NCBI GenBank assembly: GCA_028551475.1
Contig: CM052358.1
Span: 17,944,853-18,008,852, forward strand
Reading direction: 5' to 3'
DNA length: 64,000 nucleotides
Source: Casuarina equisetifolia
Taxonomy: Eukaryota > Streptophyta > Magnoliopsida > Fagales > Casuarinaceae
The notes under the pieces were generated by a model. The model made no database searches. It saw only the letters and a list, made by a program, of their open reading frames with translations, and had not been told where the DNA came from. Positions within the stretch are counted from its first letter, which is position 1. The number at the start of each line of letters is the position of its first letter. Positions 1 to 11,996 of the stretch are shown here, one piece after another. The position numbers were made by a program, and so were the translations under genes.

Positions 1-526
1 ATTTTCAAAGAAGTGATTTTCAAACTCTCCATAATGATCAGTCTTTATTTTTGTAATAGAAAGACCTTTTTCATTTTGAATCATTTTAGAAAAGTAAACA
101 AAGTTTTCAAATGTTTCATCCTTTCTAGCAAACAAATATACTCATGTATATCTAGTGTAGTCATCTACTATGACTAAAGCATAACATTTTCCATTTAGAG
201 TGGTTGTCCTTAAAGGACCGAATAGATCCATGTGGAGCAATTATTAGGTCTTGCAGTGGCTAGTACGAGCTTTGGTTTAAAACTACTTTGATTGTGTTTG
301 CCATTTACACATCTTCTCATAACTTATTTTATCAAAGCTAAGAGTGGGAAGACCTTTGACCAAGTTATTTTTAGATAGTTTTTCTATCAAACCTAGACTC
401 ACATGTCCAAGTTTCCTATGCCATTACCAAGCATCAACTTTTTGATTCACAATCAATATGTTTGTTCAACAATCAATTCACTAAGATCTAGTACATAGAT
501 ATTATCTTTCCTTTTTCCAAAAATTT

Positions 527-835
527 TTATATCATGCTCCATATGTTCAACAAGACAAACTGTATTTTAAAATCTTTATCACAAAGTTGGCTTATACTCA
601 ACAAATTGAATTTCAATTCATCCACAAATAAAAATTCTAAAATAAGCATGGTTTTCAAATCACCTATAGTTCCCATACCTTTAATTCTTCCTTTGAAGTT
701 ATCTCCAAAAGAGACTGTACCTCTAGCTTTTAGCTTAAATGTTGAGAAAAGCTCCATCATCCCAGTCATATAACAAGAACATTTACAATCCAAAATCCAC
801 AAATTCTTGTAATCTTCTTTCACTTTTGCACTCAA
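527..835 (-). pseudogene. copia protease / pre-integrase remnant
   Basis: This 102-codon open stretch holds the aspartic protease of the left copia element. WILD is followed by CKCS where family members have SGCS, so the catalytic Asp-Ser-Gly is destroyed. Downstream SFGDN and LLSISQLCD are typical of the protease end and the junction to the GAG-pre-integrase domain. The same piece in the right element (60784-60990) reads WILNKECS, a different active-site loss, so the two copies decayed independently. Confidence 0.8.
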
Positions 836-1636
836 AGCTTGTAGAGATGAAGATATTTGTTGAAGTTCTTAGTAACCTTTTTTCTTTAGGTCCAAGAGAG
901 TTAGTTGAAAAAATATTACTAGAAGTTTTAGGTAGCCATATTTTCTTTATCTTATATGATCTTTTAAGCCAAATAGGACATGCATCAAAAGAATAACCAA
1001 TATATTTACAATATGAACATTTATCATGCAATGGAGTTATGCAATTTTTCTTTTTAAAGAATTTAGTGAAAGACTTTGATTTTTCATTTGATTTATAACC
1101 TATACCAACTTTATCATATATGCCTATTTATGATTGCAACATTTTACCTAACATGGTACTACCTTTTGTAAATTTTTTTAACAACAAAGTGGTGTTATCT
1201 AGCTTCAACTAAATTTCCTAGTTATCTCTCTCTAATTCACATATTCTTGTGTTTAAACTTACTACATCAGAATCTATGCCAATCATTTTAGTAACATTAT
1301 CACTATGTTGTCTAGGTCAGAACATGTATCAATCATAGAGCATACATTGGATTTTGTGTAAGCATTTTCAAGTATATCATGATTCTCATGTAGAAAAGAT
1401 GCAAGAATTTTATAAACATATTTTTTAACTTTAATTTTAGCTTTGACAAACTTATATTTTTCTTTCATTTTTCTATATTTATTTTTCATCTTATTTGCAT
1501 ATTCAACTAAATCAAAGAAAGTAGTTTTTATGCCACAATTCACATCACACAGTAGTTCAAAAGTTATTGTTGCAATTAGGTAGAGATGTGCCACTTCTTC
1601 TTGTTCTTCCTTTTCCGATGATGAGCTCTTATCATC

Positions 1637-1834
1637 CTATGTGGCAATCATGGCCATATTCTTATTTTTATTAATTTTCTTTCTAAGTAGAGGGCAATTA
1701 GCCTTAACATGTCTAGGTTTTCTACATTCAAAACATATATTGTCCCTAGGGTCATGTGTTTCTTTCCTCCTAGATTGTCCTACATTCTTGCTTAAGCCTT
1801 TCCTAAGGAATTTTCTAAATCTCCTAGTTAGCAT
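1637..1834 (-). pseudogene. copia gag zinc-knuckle segment
   Basis: A 65-codon open stretch on the minus strand carries one CCHC knuckle (CFECRKPRHVKANC) after a basic RFRKFLRKG segment. It is the nucleocapsid end of gag of the left copia element. The matching segment of the right element (61814-62251) has the same basic run and knuckle with a few substitutions. It lies in a frame that is interrupted on both sides, so it is a remnant and not an independent gene. Confidence 0.8.
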
Positions 1835-2580
1835 AGAAATCTCATCATTTTCGACTCTAGTTCATCAATTTTTTTCTACATTTACTGTTAAGGCAAGTGA
1901 TTTCCTATTTTCTTTTGCTCTTTCTCTTCTCATTAATTACATTTCATAAGTTTTTAATGATCCTAGAAAATCATCTAAGTTCAGCTTATCTAAGTCATGT
2001 ACTTCCTCTATAGCCATCTTTTTAGGGTCCCAACTTTCAGGTAAAGACACTAACATTTTTCTAACCATTTCTTCATTTATATGTTTTTCCTATAAATTAA
2101 GTTCAAAAACTATTTCAGCAAATGTACTAAACATTTCACTAATGGTTTCAGAATCTTTCATAACCAACAATTTATTATCATGTGTAAGCATAATGACTTT
2201 AGAAGATTTGACTTTTTTAGTACCTTTATAGATTGCTCTAAGTTATCCCATATCTCTTTACCAATAAGGCAAGCTGATACATTATTGAACTCATGAGCTC
2301 TTAGACTACTATATATTATGTTCATAGCCTTAACATTTAGTCTCATAACCTTAGCTTTATTTTTACTCCACTCATCAGTTTTAGGTAATGTAGTACCCTT
2401 TATGATAGCTTACCATGCTTCTGGATCTTGACTAGTGATAAATACTTGCATTAATTACTTCTAATGTTTACATTTTATACTATCAAAGAATAGTAGTTTA
2501 TTAAACCTTGTAATAGTTACACCTTTCTCTAATGTCATTATAAGGATCTACTTTAGGATGTTAAGCCTTTAATTAGAGAA

Positions 2581-2598
2581 CCTGGCTCTGATGCTAAT
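2581..2598 (-). other. primer-binding site, initiator-Met tRNA type
   Basis: On the minus strand, directly after the LTR end, the sequence reads ATTAGCATCAGAGCCAGG. This fits the plant initiator-methionine tRNA primer site (TGGTATCAGAGCC) with transition-type changes. It fixes 2599-4104 as a 5' LTR and sets the element orientation. Confidence 0.75.
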
Positions 2599-4104
2599 TA
2601 TTAGGTACAATGGCCAACCAAGAAATGGGGGTTAAATTGGTTGTTCAGCTTAGTGTCTATTATTTCAGATTCTTCAAACATAACAAACTCATACAACACA
2701 CCAAGTGGGAATATAAATAGCAAGCCAAAACAATAATGGACAACAAGCATAAACATAAGATTTACCACAGTGATTTGGCACTCACACCTATGTCCACCCT
2801 CTTTGTCCTTCAATTCAACCAGTTGAAGTCCACTTTACTCACTGATTAAGAGAAAATATTCTCTTAAACTTCCAATTCCTCCTTAAAGGAATCATAAAAC
2901 TTTCAAATTACAATCAAAGGTTGTCTCAACTTTGTTACAAGAGCGAATCCCTAAATAATATACAATTTATGAGGGATATTACTAATTAAAGCATTTATCT
3001 AAGATATAGAGTACTAATCCAAGCTTTAATCATGAAACTCCTAAATTTCAACAAATTAGGATTTCAGATTTACAACAAAAGTTTATATGCAAATAATAAT
3101 CAGAGTTCAATCATCGCATAAACAAGTGTATATAAGAGTATATAATCATAAGAATATGATCTTTAAAAAATATCATCGAAGTTATTCACAAAATTGCAAT
3201 GTGAGACTCAATCTTGATTTCTCCTTTTGATTTCTTAACAATCTCATGCCAAAAAAAAAAAAATTAAACCATATAATAGAACCCTTTAATATGAGATTTA
3301 AAATAATAGAAGTTGATTTAAGGTTTCTGTCAAATCTAACAACATCACAGGCTTCTTTCCATTGAGAAAGTAGGGTGATTCCATCATTTAGGGTTTCAAA
3401 TCAAACCCTTAATTATTCCAAGCATCTTTCTTGACCAATCAATTCTTCTACAAATCTTCTCGTTGGAAGAGTAGACATCTAGTTGCAAAAAGAGGATGGC
3501 TTTTCTCACTGTCTTAAGAAGAATAGAAGCTAGGGCTTCTAATTGCACGAAACACATTGGGGTACTTAACCTTTAGTTGAATGGCACTATTTTAGTGACA
3601 CAACATGCCTTCACTTAAAAGCTCTGATGAGCTCATGTGATGTAGGCTTGGGTCAACTCACGTCTTGCAAGCTTAGATCAACATGCTCCTTGTGGGCCTA
3701 GATTGGCCTGTTTCTTATAGGCTCAGATTGGCTTACTTCTTGCAAGCTTTTCATATAATATCATAAATATAAGCATTATGATAAAAATAATTCTTATGGG
3801 CTCAAATGCACCTTTCTCCTGTAATATCATAAAAAAAAGCATTATATTCTTTTTTTATGCATACCATGCAATTTATATTTTCTCTTTTCCTTTTTATTGT
3901 TCAAGAAACATTCTTTTAGAACTTGAATAAGGTTGGAATATATTATAATGTAGGAACCCTACTACTTTATAATATCATTGATTGATACTATAATTTGCAC
4001 ACATTTTACTTCCTTTAATTCTATTTTGCACATAAACATATGAAAAAGATTTATATACATTTAACAACAAAATTTGTCACAGCAAAATACATCTTTTTCC
4101 AAAA
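2599..4104 (-). repeat. 5' LTR of the left copia element (about 1.5 kb)
   Basis: This copy of the window's main LTR family is in minus orientation. Its 5' end (near 4104) has the family start TTGGAAAAAG, followed by TGTGACAAATTTTG and a cluster ending in TTTCATATGTTTATG. Its 3' end (near 2599) has the family end GGCCATTGTACCTAA next to the primer site. Related copies lie at 6858-8394, 56372-57887 and 62419-63885. The terminal TG and CA are both mutated, so the ends are accurate to a few bases. No 5-bp duplication can be tested because the element's other end is outside the window. Confidence 0.8.
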
Positions 4105-5436
4105 AAGCTTTCCACATTCAAAGGAAATAAAATCTACTAGTCATGACTTAATAAAAAAAGGCAAAACTAATTGAACTCAAAACAACTTAAATATAAACTT
4201 GAATTTGAACTTAGTCTTGAACTTATCCTCTATACTTTCCCCTCCAGTGGTGGGAAAAAGTATGCACGATGGTCATCCCCTCAAATAGATTGCTTGGTGA
4301 ATGGTCTCACTCTCCCATGCATAAAGACCCATTACGGAGACAATGACCCCTCATGTTTATTGTTGATGGTTGCCCAAGTATCACATGCAAGTCAACTAAC
4401 TAGAACTGAGCTTGTGCAAGCATTGCTTCTTTTGATTTCTTCCTTCTATTTTCCTCATTTTTGCTGAAACTAGATCTACCTTTGCTTGAACGAAGAATAG
4501 GATTTTAAGTCTTCAACTCCTAACTTGTTTACATAATTCAAGTCATTATATCCTCATTAACACAATAATGAAGAAACTTAAAGCATGTAAGCTACCCCAA
4601 TTACCTCTAAAATTCACCTACACTACCCCAATCTAACTCCTCCAAAATTTAACCTAAACCCATTTTGACCAACCCACCAAGTCCATATTGACAAGAACTC
4701 CCTAAACCTTGACTAAGTTAATTGAGTTGACCAAAGTCATTCCTATTAATGACTTGTGCTAATCCCTCAAGACCAAATCAATGTTGCCTTACCCAACCAA
4801 ATTTGTATGACAGCACTAACCTAGCTTCATTAACACTTGCATCGTGCCTTAACCAATCAAATCCAAATGGAATTGACCCTAATTTTCCCACACATATGTC
4901 TTTACCACCTAGAATTGGGTAGCATTGACCCAAATCCGCCCACACCCATGCCCGATGGCCTTATTCCAAACAACCTAGCCATGGCAGATAAGCCTACATT
5001 AGCCATCATGTCATATCCCGCACATGAGCTTGAGAATGTATCACATCCCGTACCTAAGCCTAAGATCACACTATATCCCATGTCAACACCCACACATAAG
5101 GTTGAGAATGCACTTGAACCTACACATAAGGCCGAGCCCACACATAAACATGCACCTAAGCTCATGCTTAAGCCCGCACTTGCCATCCTAACCCTATTCA
5201 GGTTTGGGAGCAACAAATCTGCCAAACCCCCATGTAATCCTCGGCCTAATTTCTTCTTAGCCAGAACAAAATTCCTTCCAATGGCCACCACTAATAGAAA
5301 TGAATGCATCCATCTTTGTTGACAGTGTGTCAACCTAGAAAATCAAAGTGGGCATAGCATCCTTGATTGATTAAATGTTGGATTCCAACTTTGTGACTCA
5401 CCTCCATCTGAGAATCAAAAGGCTCCATACCAATTG
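4105..5436. other. intergenic or decayed repeat with unassigned ORFs
   Basis: No host gene is recognised. Overlapping open frames on both strands at 4837-5333 (161 codons plus, 143 codons minus) come from short, imperfect tandem motifs rich in CACATAAG, CCTAAG and CCC, and look like a by-product of repetitive composition. Near 5421-5436 the minus strand reads ATTGGTATGGAGCC, similar to an initiator-Met primer site. The stretch may therefore be the inside of a non-coding LTR element read leftward, but I could not find its second LTR. Confidence 0.3.
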
Positions 5437-6857
5437 ATGCTAGTCGGTATCATCCTCTAGGTTTGCTCGTAAAAATGTTGCCATAGATCTAGTTAAAGGC
5501 TTTATGTAGTCGCAATCTCATTTAGGATTTTGACGACGGCATGGTTTATGTAGAATGGTGGAAGTTTCTCTCACAAATGAAAAAGTGGGGCTTAAATGGG
5601 AACACCCAAACCAAAAGAAGATAGAGTGTAGCTCAAATGGGAACTCCCAAACTAAAATTATATTTTGAAGACAAAACCAATAATCAAGATTTCCTCCTCC
5701 CACAAAAATTATATCTTTTTATAAATAAGAAACTCTAATGGGCTTAATTGACATGACTTAGCTAATTCTATGCTAAACACAACCCTAAACTTGTAACACA
5801 TTCATATCATGAAAAAATAAAAAGCAAAATACATGCTCATGACCTTCCATGGAGCAAAATATAGAGTGGTGGCCTTAATGACATGTGATATTGTATAAAT
5901 CATTAGTTTGGTAGGTGATCTAGGAGTAAAGAAGAAGAGACTAGTAATGATGCTTTGTGATAGTAAGGCATAAATACATATTACAAAAAATCCAGTGTAT
6001 CACAAAAGAATGAAGTATATTGAAATAAACTATTATATGATCTAATCACTAGTGCATCATGGTAGCATTCAAGAGCAATCAACAAATCTATTTATGAATG
6101 TATTGGATGGAAAAAAAAATAGTACCTTCTATTCAAATATTTGTGTTGGACATACATAAAAGACTAACTTGAAGGGAGTATTAGAGATCTTAATGTAATG
6201 CCATGTAGGCATTGCCTTGTGCAACAAGGGATTCTTCCAAGAAACTCCATGCAATAGCATTTTTAACAGTTTGCATGATTCTCATTCTATGACACTCTAG
6301 AAATAAGGAAAGGAGAAGCTAAAGAATTAAGTTGGTGGCAGCATATGCAAAGCTATGCATGTGTGGAAGGAGAGCAAATTTCTTTTATCTATGTTATGGA
6401 AGATTTGGAAATTTTTTGAGCTTATTTTATGGAATTTCATTTTGTATCAATGAGGCAAGTTTCAAAGTCATTGTCTTTCAAAGGTGCATCATGTTTCTAA
6501 ATTTGAACATTTTTTACTAGCATATCCCAACCATTTGTCATTTGCCACTTGGACATTATTAAAATTTAAGAAGGAACAGTGGAGAAATTCTTTATTATAT
6601 TTTAAGGGAAACCAATATTTTAGCAATTTTGGAGGAAAACTGAACAAATATATATGGTGTATTTGTATTGCATTTTGTACACGTTTGAATTTTAAATTCT
6701 TATCTTTTAATAGCTAATTTCATGCACAAGGAGCTATTTGGATTTTAAGTCTTTTTGTTAACAACCAGCATGTTTTCCAAACATCTGCTAATAACTTTTT
6801 AGCTTACATTTTTAATCTTTACTCATTTTATGAGCTCATGTAATGTGAACTTCTATC
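5437..6857. other. intergenic, no gene recognised
   Basis: AT-rich sequence with short open frames only. None shows a domain, splice structure or codon pattern that I can support. The stretch ends at the target duplication of the solo LTR that follows. Confidence 0.4.
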
Positions 6858-8394
6858 TATTGGAAAAATATTTTTTTATGATAAATTTTGGTTGCATATA
6901 ATATATATAAATGTTTTTCATATTTTTATATGCAAAATTGAACAACAAGTAAAATGTTTGCAAATTATAATATCAATTAATGATATTATAAAATAATTGG
7001 ATTCCTACATTTCTATGCAATGCAACCACATATATGCTCAAAAGGAATATTTTATGCAATAAAAATTGATGGAATATTAATTGCATAACAATTATTTTAA
7101 GGAGAAATGATGCTAGAATTTATACACTTACAGGTCACTCAAAGTCCATTTAAGGACTAATCAAGGCACAATTGAAGCAAGCCAATTGAGGCTTGATTAA
7201 GAGTTTATTTGAAGCTTACTTGAAGTAAGCCAACTATGACTTATTTTAGTGCTTATTTGAAAAGGACAACCCGTGATGTCTTTAGAAGCTCATCCCATGT
7301 GGTTTAAAGACTTGCTTACTGAAGCCCAACATTGTTTAAGAGCTGAGCGATGCCATTTCAATTAAGTGACCTAAGCAAGCTTAAGAGGGTCTCAATTGAT
7401 TCGACTAAAGCCCTAACCCCCAAATCTTTGAATAGCTTTGCACAACTCTATCTCTATCTTTGAGCTACCGATTATCCAACAAAAAGATTTGTTAAAGGAT
7501 TGAAATGTCAAAATGGTCCCTTGTAAGCATTAATTGAAGATTCTAGTATTAATTGATGGAATGCTTCTCTCTTTCTAACAAGAAGAAAGCCACAGTGATG
7601 TTAGGTTTGAGAAGAAACCCTAAAGAGCTATTATTATTCTAACATCATATAAAAGCCCTTCTTGACAATTGATTTGGAACTTTTTGGATGATATACTTGT
7701 GGAATTGTGAGACGTATTGAAATTTTGCTTATACATTGCCATTATATCAGCCTCCGTAATATTACCAAATTTATGGTGATACTCAGTGATACTCTTTCAA
7801 GATCATTTCTTTTTGATCACTTATAATTGTATACACTTGTTTGTGTGTAATTAAACTTTACACATTATATGTGCATAAATATTGTTGTAAATTTAAAACC
7901 CTAACTTGATAACATTTGGAAGTTTCATGATTAGAGCTTAGATACTTGTTCAATCTTTTGAATAAGCTCTTTGATAAGCAATATCTCACACATTTCATAT
8001 TATTTAAGGATTTGCTAACGATAAAAAGGTTGTTTCAACCATCTCTTATAATCAGTGACTTGTATGACTCCTTCAAGAGGAGTTGGAAAGTTTGGAGAAC
8101 ATTTTCTCCTACTTTGTCAGTAAAATGAACTTCAACTAATTAAGTTAGAAGAAGAAGAGGGTGGAAGTAGGTGAAAAGGGCTAACCACCATGGAAAAATT
8201 AACGTCTCTCTTTATTGTTTATGGATGTCTTTACTTGCTATTTATACTTATCTCTTGTGACTTATTTGATTTTGTTATGTGAGATTTAAATAGTTTATTA
8301 TATTCATATTGATAGAAAACCAATTCAACCCCCCCTCCTGGAATTGCTAGAAAACCAATTCAACATATTGCTAGAAAACCAATTAAACCTAACA
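6858..8394 (+). repeat. solo LTR of the main copia family, plus orientation
   Basis: The stretch opens with the family start (TATTGGAAAAAT, then TTTTGGTTGCATATAA and TTTTTCATATTTTTATATG) and closes with CCAATTAAACCTAACA. It is flanked by CTATC (6853-6857) and ATATC (8395-8399), a 5-bp target duplication with one mismatch. No element interior adjoins either side, so this is a solo LTR left by LTR-LTR recombination. Near the 3' end the motif TTGCTAGAAAACCAATT is repeated in tandem (about 8325-8390), which is absent from the other copies. Confidence 0.8.
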
Positions 8395-8399
8395 ATATC

Positions 8400-9257
8400 A
8401 ATGAGTTTAAGCTAATTCTACTATAAGAGTGTATTGATGTAAATTATATTGGTCTATATGATTAGACATATGTTGCCCTTAATTGCAAGTATGACACTAA
8501 CTAATGTGGACGATAGTGCATCTTTTAGAACTATAATAAGTCAAGACTATTTGGTTAAACACATATTAAGTTAAGTTAGTTAGGTCCCCTCCTTTAATTG
8601 TAATTATGTGTACATGAATTTGCATATATTGAAATCAGGTGTTGGTAGGTCCTTGAGATGTGTTGGGGTAAGGATCTATGGTTTTGCACTTGAAGGGCAA
8701 TTTGGTCATTCTACTATGACTTGTTGCCTTACTTGTGTGTGTATATATATATATAACATACTATCATCTTTAGGGTGTGTGTGTGTGACAGTAGAAATCT
8801 CTATAAGCAGAGTGCTCTACCTAGCATGGTTTTGTCACTAATTTCTTGCAAACTCAGCATCTCATTAGTCAATGTTAAACCATAGCCATATAAGAGAAGA
8901 TCTAAGCTTGAAACCATGTCACACAGAGGTCAAGTCAAGTACTTATCTCGTTTTTATGATTTAACTAAAAATCAATTTTGAACTTCTAATTAATACATGA
9001 TTCTTGGCTAAAACCTTGATTGAGGTTACTTTTATTTTAATATTCAAAAGCCTGAGCAATGGGTATTTCAAAGGCTTTCCGAAAGTGTTTGCAGTCGGCT
9101 TCTAGAAGCCTTCTTTAATTTTCAACAGGCTTGAGACATTTACTGTCCAAAGTCCAACCTTTGACATACCCACGTTTTAAGGCACGGAAGATAGCTTAAT
9201 TGGCTCTCTCATCTACTTTTTCGGTGTGTTATGGTTATATAGTTAATAGATATATAA
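8400..9257. other. intergenic, with TG/TA microsatellite
   Basis: No gene is recognised. A short TG then TA microsatellite lies at about 8736-8757. Open frames here are short and unsupported. Confidence 0.4.
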
Positions 9258-9590
9258 GTATGTATAAAAGTGTTTGTCCCAAGAAATAATCCTAGAATTC
9301 CGTCTGTTTTCTGGGTTTGGAAAAGTTCGGATTTTCAAGAAAGGGAATCTTATGATATGTTGGGAATCTTTTATGACAATCATCCACGTCTGAAACGTAT
9401 ATTAATGCCAGAAAGTTGGATAGGATGGCCTTTACGTAAGGATTATATTGCCCCCAATTTTTATGAAATACAGGATGCTCATTAAAAAATAAGAAACTAA
9501 TCCTCACTTCTACAACTCCAGCTATTCAAATATTATTTGAACGTTTTCTTATAGATAAAAGAGGGTAATGGAGGTATCATTTGTATTATA
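9258..9590 (+). pseudogene. ndhJ: nuclear copy of plastid DNA: 3' end of ndhJ plus downstream spacer
   Basis: From 9258 the plus frame reads [10 protein letters not shown] and then continues through [22 protein letters not shown] and [12 protein letters not shown] to a stop at 9485. That is the C-terminal half of the plastid NAD(P)H-quinone oxidoreductase subunit J, part of the thylakoid NDH complex. The frame starts abruptly inside the protein (about 76 of 158 residues) with unrelated AT-rich sequence before it, so the gene is truncated and not functional here. About 100 bases after the stop also look like the plastid ndhJ to trnF spacer. A transfer of plastid DNA to the nucleus (NUPT) is the simplest explanation. 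Internal stops are absent, so the transfer may be fairly young. Confidence 0.88.
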
Positions 9591-10305
9591 TTTGTATTCT
9601 ATATTTAAATAAATGTTTTATATATTATAGTTAATATATTAAAAAAAATACAATTCATTCAGACTGGGGATTCATTTCGATGTTAAAAATTTTAGAAGGT
9701 TTAGTTCGGATAAACTAAGTCGTTGTATTTTGTTTCAAAATTATAAATTACTTAGAGAGAAAATTAAAAAAGCATAAAATGAAACACTTTGCTCCCCGTC
9801 CCTCCCCCTTCCCCGGTGTGTGCGTTTAAAAAAAAAAAATAATTAAAAAAGCATATAACTTCACCTGTCATATCAATTGCTGAAAAACATGGCGATTCTC
9901 ATTTGCATTAAGAAACGACTTCCAAGGCCAGCAATTAATATTTCAATTTTGAAAGTGAATGCTTTGGCCTTTTAAAGAGAAATTGCATCTTCTTTTAAAT
10001 GAAACATTTTGCTGAAATTCCCCTTGAGGAGTTGCTAATTTATTTTGTTGTTTTTCCTCTCAGCATTAGTTTTACAATATGCATGATTTGGTATAGCTTC
10101 TTTGCTATTGATTCCCCGAACAGTTGATTAATTGTCATGAGCTGACAAAATGAATCTGAGAGTTGAGAGGAAGGAAAGAAAATCAAGAAAAAGAGAGAAT
10201 AGTTGTAAATCTTGTGCTGAGGGAGGCCTCTTGGAGGATCCCATGACACTTATTCGGATCGCACAGATCTTCGGTGTGGTTTGGGTTTTCCTTTTCTATG
10301 GAGCT
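9591..10305. other. intergenic, no gene recognised
   Basis: AT-rich sequence with C-rich and A-rich runs near 9790-9850. Open frames here overlap the minus-strand gene that follows or are short, and none is supported. This is the 3' flank of the membrane-protein gene at 10306-10797. Confidence 0.35.
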
Positions 10306-10797
10306 TTAAACACAACGGCTTATTACAATGGCGAGAAGGGAAAAGGCATAGACAGCCCAGGCGGAAATCTTGAGGTACAAAGGAAATGGAACGCTGATGA
10401 CCAGGAAAAATGCGGTCACTATGAAGAAGACGCCGAAGCTCTGCAGCACTTGAGCTGTCAGGGTGAACTTGGGGTGAATGAAGCTGCTGACGAAGAAAGA
10501 AGCGAAGCCCAGTAGAACTGCCAGACTATGCAAGCTGAAGGTTGTGGACATCAGAGGGACATCAAAGGACATCAGAGGTACATCCAAAGCAGCGGTCAAG
10601 CAGAATCCCACCATGATCTTGGCCCAGTTCATGTTATGATGCACAGCCACCGGCCCAGCCGGTACCTCCGGTGCTTCCGGGTCGAGAGCCTTACCGGGCG
10701 GTGGTGATCGCAGTCGGAGCGATTGCTCAAATCTCCCGACAATTTGGCTTAAAGATTCCGTAATTGGAAGGAAGAAGGGCCCCAAACGACTAGTCAT
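10306..10797 (-). CDS. small four-helix membrane protein, family unknown (copy A)
   Basis: A 163-residue single-exon frame. I do not recognise the family. The first 55 residues are polar and proline-rich (SPPPGKALDPEAPEV). Four hydrophobic segments follow at about 60-77, 88-107, 117-139 and 142-160. The most conserved part is VLLGFASFFVSSF-I-PKF in the second segment and its loop, shared with the paralogue at 25310-25903, which supports real coding sequence. A heptad is repeated in tandem at residues 71-84 (LDVPLMS, FDVPLMS). The start was taken at 10797, the first Met after an upstream stop, and a TATA-like TTATATA lies about 75 bp upstream on the minus strand. Its likely place is a cell membrane. 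No neighbour points to a function. Confidence 0.72.
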   Translation of the reverse strand: MTSRLGPFFLPITESLSQIVGRFEQSLRLRSPPPGKALDPEAPEVPAGPVAVHHNMNWAKIMVGFCLTAALDVPLMSFDVPLMSTTFSLHSLAVLLGFASFFVSSFIHPKFTLTAQVLQSFGVFFIVTAFFLVISVPFPLYLKISAWAVYAFSLLAIVISRCV

Positions 10798-10799
10798 TT

Positions 10800-11716
10800 T
10801 CGATGAAAGGGGGGGTGGCGCGCGGGGGGGTGGTAAGAAGTGGGGGTAAACAAATTGAAAAGCTTGTTCTGTATATAAGGGAAGCAGGGTCCCACTCAGC
10901 TCTCTTCAAGTTTCTAAGGAAGCTCCCAACCCTCGGCCGACATTTGATCCACTCGCCGACCCCTTGCCTACCTTTTAATAGAACTGATTTTTTCAACATT
11001 CTTAAAAATTTGACATTATACAATTCAGTACGTCTCTGGGATGACTTCGTGGTCCCATAATGACAAAATATGTTATTGTTAAAATCATGAAAACCTAGAC
11101 CGAGAATTTATGAATTCATTATGCGCATGTTTAGACTAAGCTAGGTAAAAAGTTAAGGTTTAGTTGAGTATCTAAACCCAATACCCTTTTATTGTAAACC
11201 CATTTGAAATGTAAAATTGATTAGTAACAAGGTTGTATTTTCCCTTTGACAAAGATAAAGGATCTTATTTGTCCTTAATGAGGCAAACCCCTTAAGTCCA
11301 AAATCCTTGTTTGATTATTAATTACACTCATGTAATAGAATTCTATTTTCTAAATGCAATTAGAGTGTAATAAGTGATTTTTAATTTTTTTTTCTAAAAC
11401 TAGAAATAAATATTAACAAATTGAAAGAATAAATATAAGAAAGTGGATGGAAGTTCCTAACGAAGTTTCGCTAATTGTGAATTCTCTATAAAAGAAAACG
11501 AAGGCCTTTGGTAGCCGTCACTCAAGAAAGGCCAACCTTATCTTGTGTTAAGAAGGCACAACTGTAAATATATATTCTACTTGCCCTCTAGAAAAGTCAA
11601 AAAGAACTCAGGAAAATGGATGTCAACACTTGAGAAAGTGATTCTTGCACACTTATTATACAATTGCTCCCGAAAAATATTCATCAGAAATGCTTTTCCC
11701 TAAGGCAATCTTAATC
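10800..11716. other. upstream flank of copy A and intergenic sequence
   Basis: It begins with a G-rich tract (about 10806-10832) and the probable promoter of the minus-strand gene, with TATATA at 10872-10877. The rest shows no gene that I can support. It ends at the first unit of the short-LTR mosaic. Confidence 0.4.
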
Positions 11717-11994
11717 TAATGCAAGCCGATTACCACTTTGCCAAAAAACCAGTCCAATAACTATTCATGGTACTTTAACATTTATAAGATCGTAACATTC
11801 CACCGTGCACCCAATTCAACATCCTTTTGAGTTCTCCTTGAGGCCCTATAAGCCCAAGTTTATTACTAGTCCTTAAGCAATGAACACATGTGTGGGGATG
11901 CTTCAATACCAATTGATGCAAGCCTAGTACCACTTCATCAAAAGGCCAGTCTAGTAACTACTCACGGTACTTTAACGTTTATAGGATTGTAACA
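11717..11994 (-). mobile_element. miniature LTR retrotransposon (TRIM/SMART-like), 278 bp with 81-bp LTRs
   Basis: Two near-identical 81-bp direct repeats (11717-11797 and 11914-11994) flank 116 bp. On the minus strand each repeat begins TGTTAC and the upstream one ends GCATCA. Directly after it comes ATTGGTATTGAAGC, close to the initiator-Met primer site, and directly before the other repeat comes a purine stretch (CACGGTGGAA) as a polypurine tract. So LTR, primer site, spacer, purine tract and LTR are all in order, with no coding capacity. Further 81-bp copies lie at 11997-12077 and 15364-15444. The total length is at or below that of the smallest plant LTR elements (TRIM and SMART classes). 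Clear target duplications were not found. Confidence 0.65.
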
Positions 11995-11996
11995 TT

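Larger units (their letters stand above)
1..2598 (-). mobile_element. Ty1/copia retrotransposon, 5' internal part (gag, protease, start of integrase), decayed
   Basis: Read on the minus strand from the 5' LTR, the order is primer-binding site, gag (about 2520-1850), a CCHC zinc knuckle (1637-1834; C-x2-C-x4-H-x4-C), a spacer, a protease/pre-integrase stretch (527-835) and the beginning of the integrase core (1-415), which runs off the window. This is the Ty1/copia order. The protease motif, normally Asp-Ser-Gly, reads ILDCKCS here, so its catalytic site is lost. Frames are broken by several stops and shifts, so no product is expected. The domains match those at 59.6-62.4 kb closely in order and sequence, so the two are members of one family. 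The long LTRs and the spacer between zinc knuckle and protease recall the SIRE/Maximus lineage, but that placement is an inference. Confidence 0.88.

Noticed and set aside
9292-9507. 71-codon minus frame.
   Set aside because: It is the shadow of the ndhJ fragment on the opposite strand.
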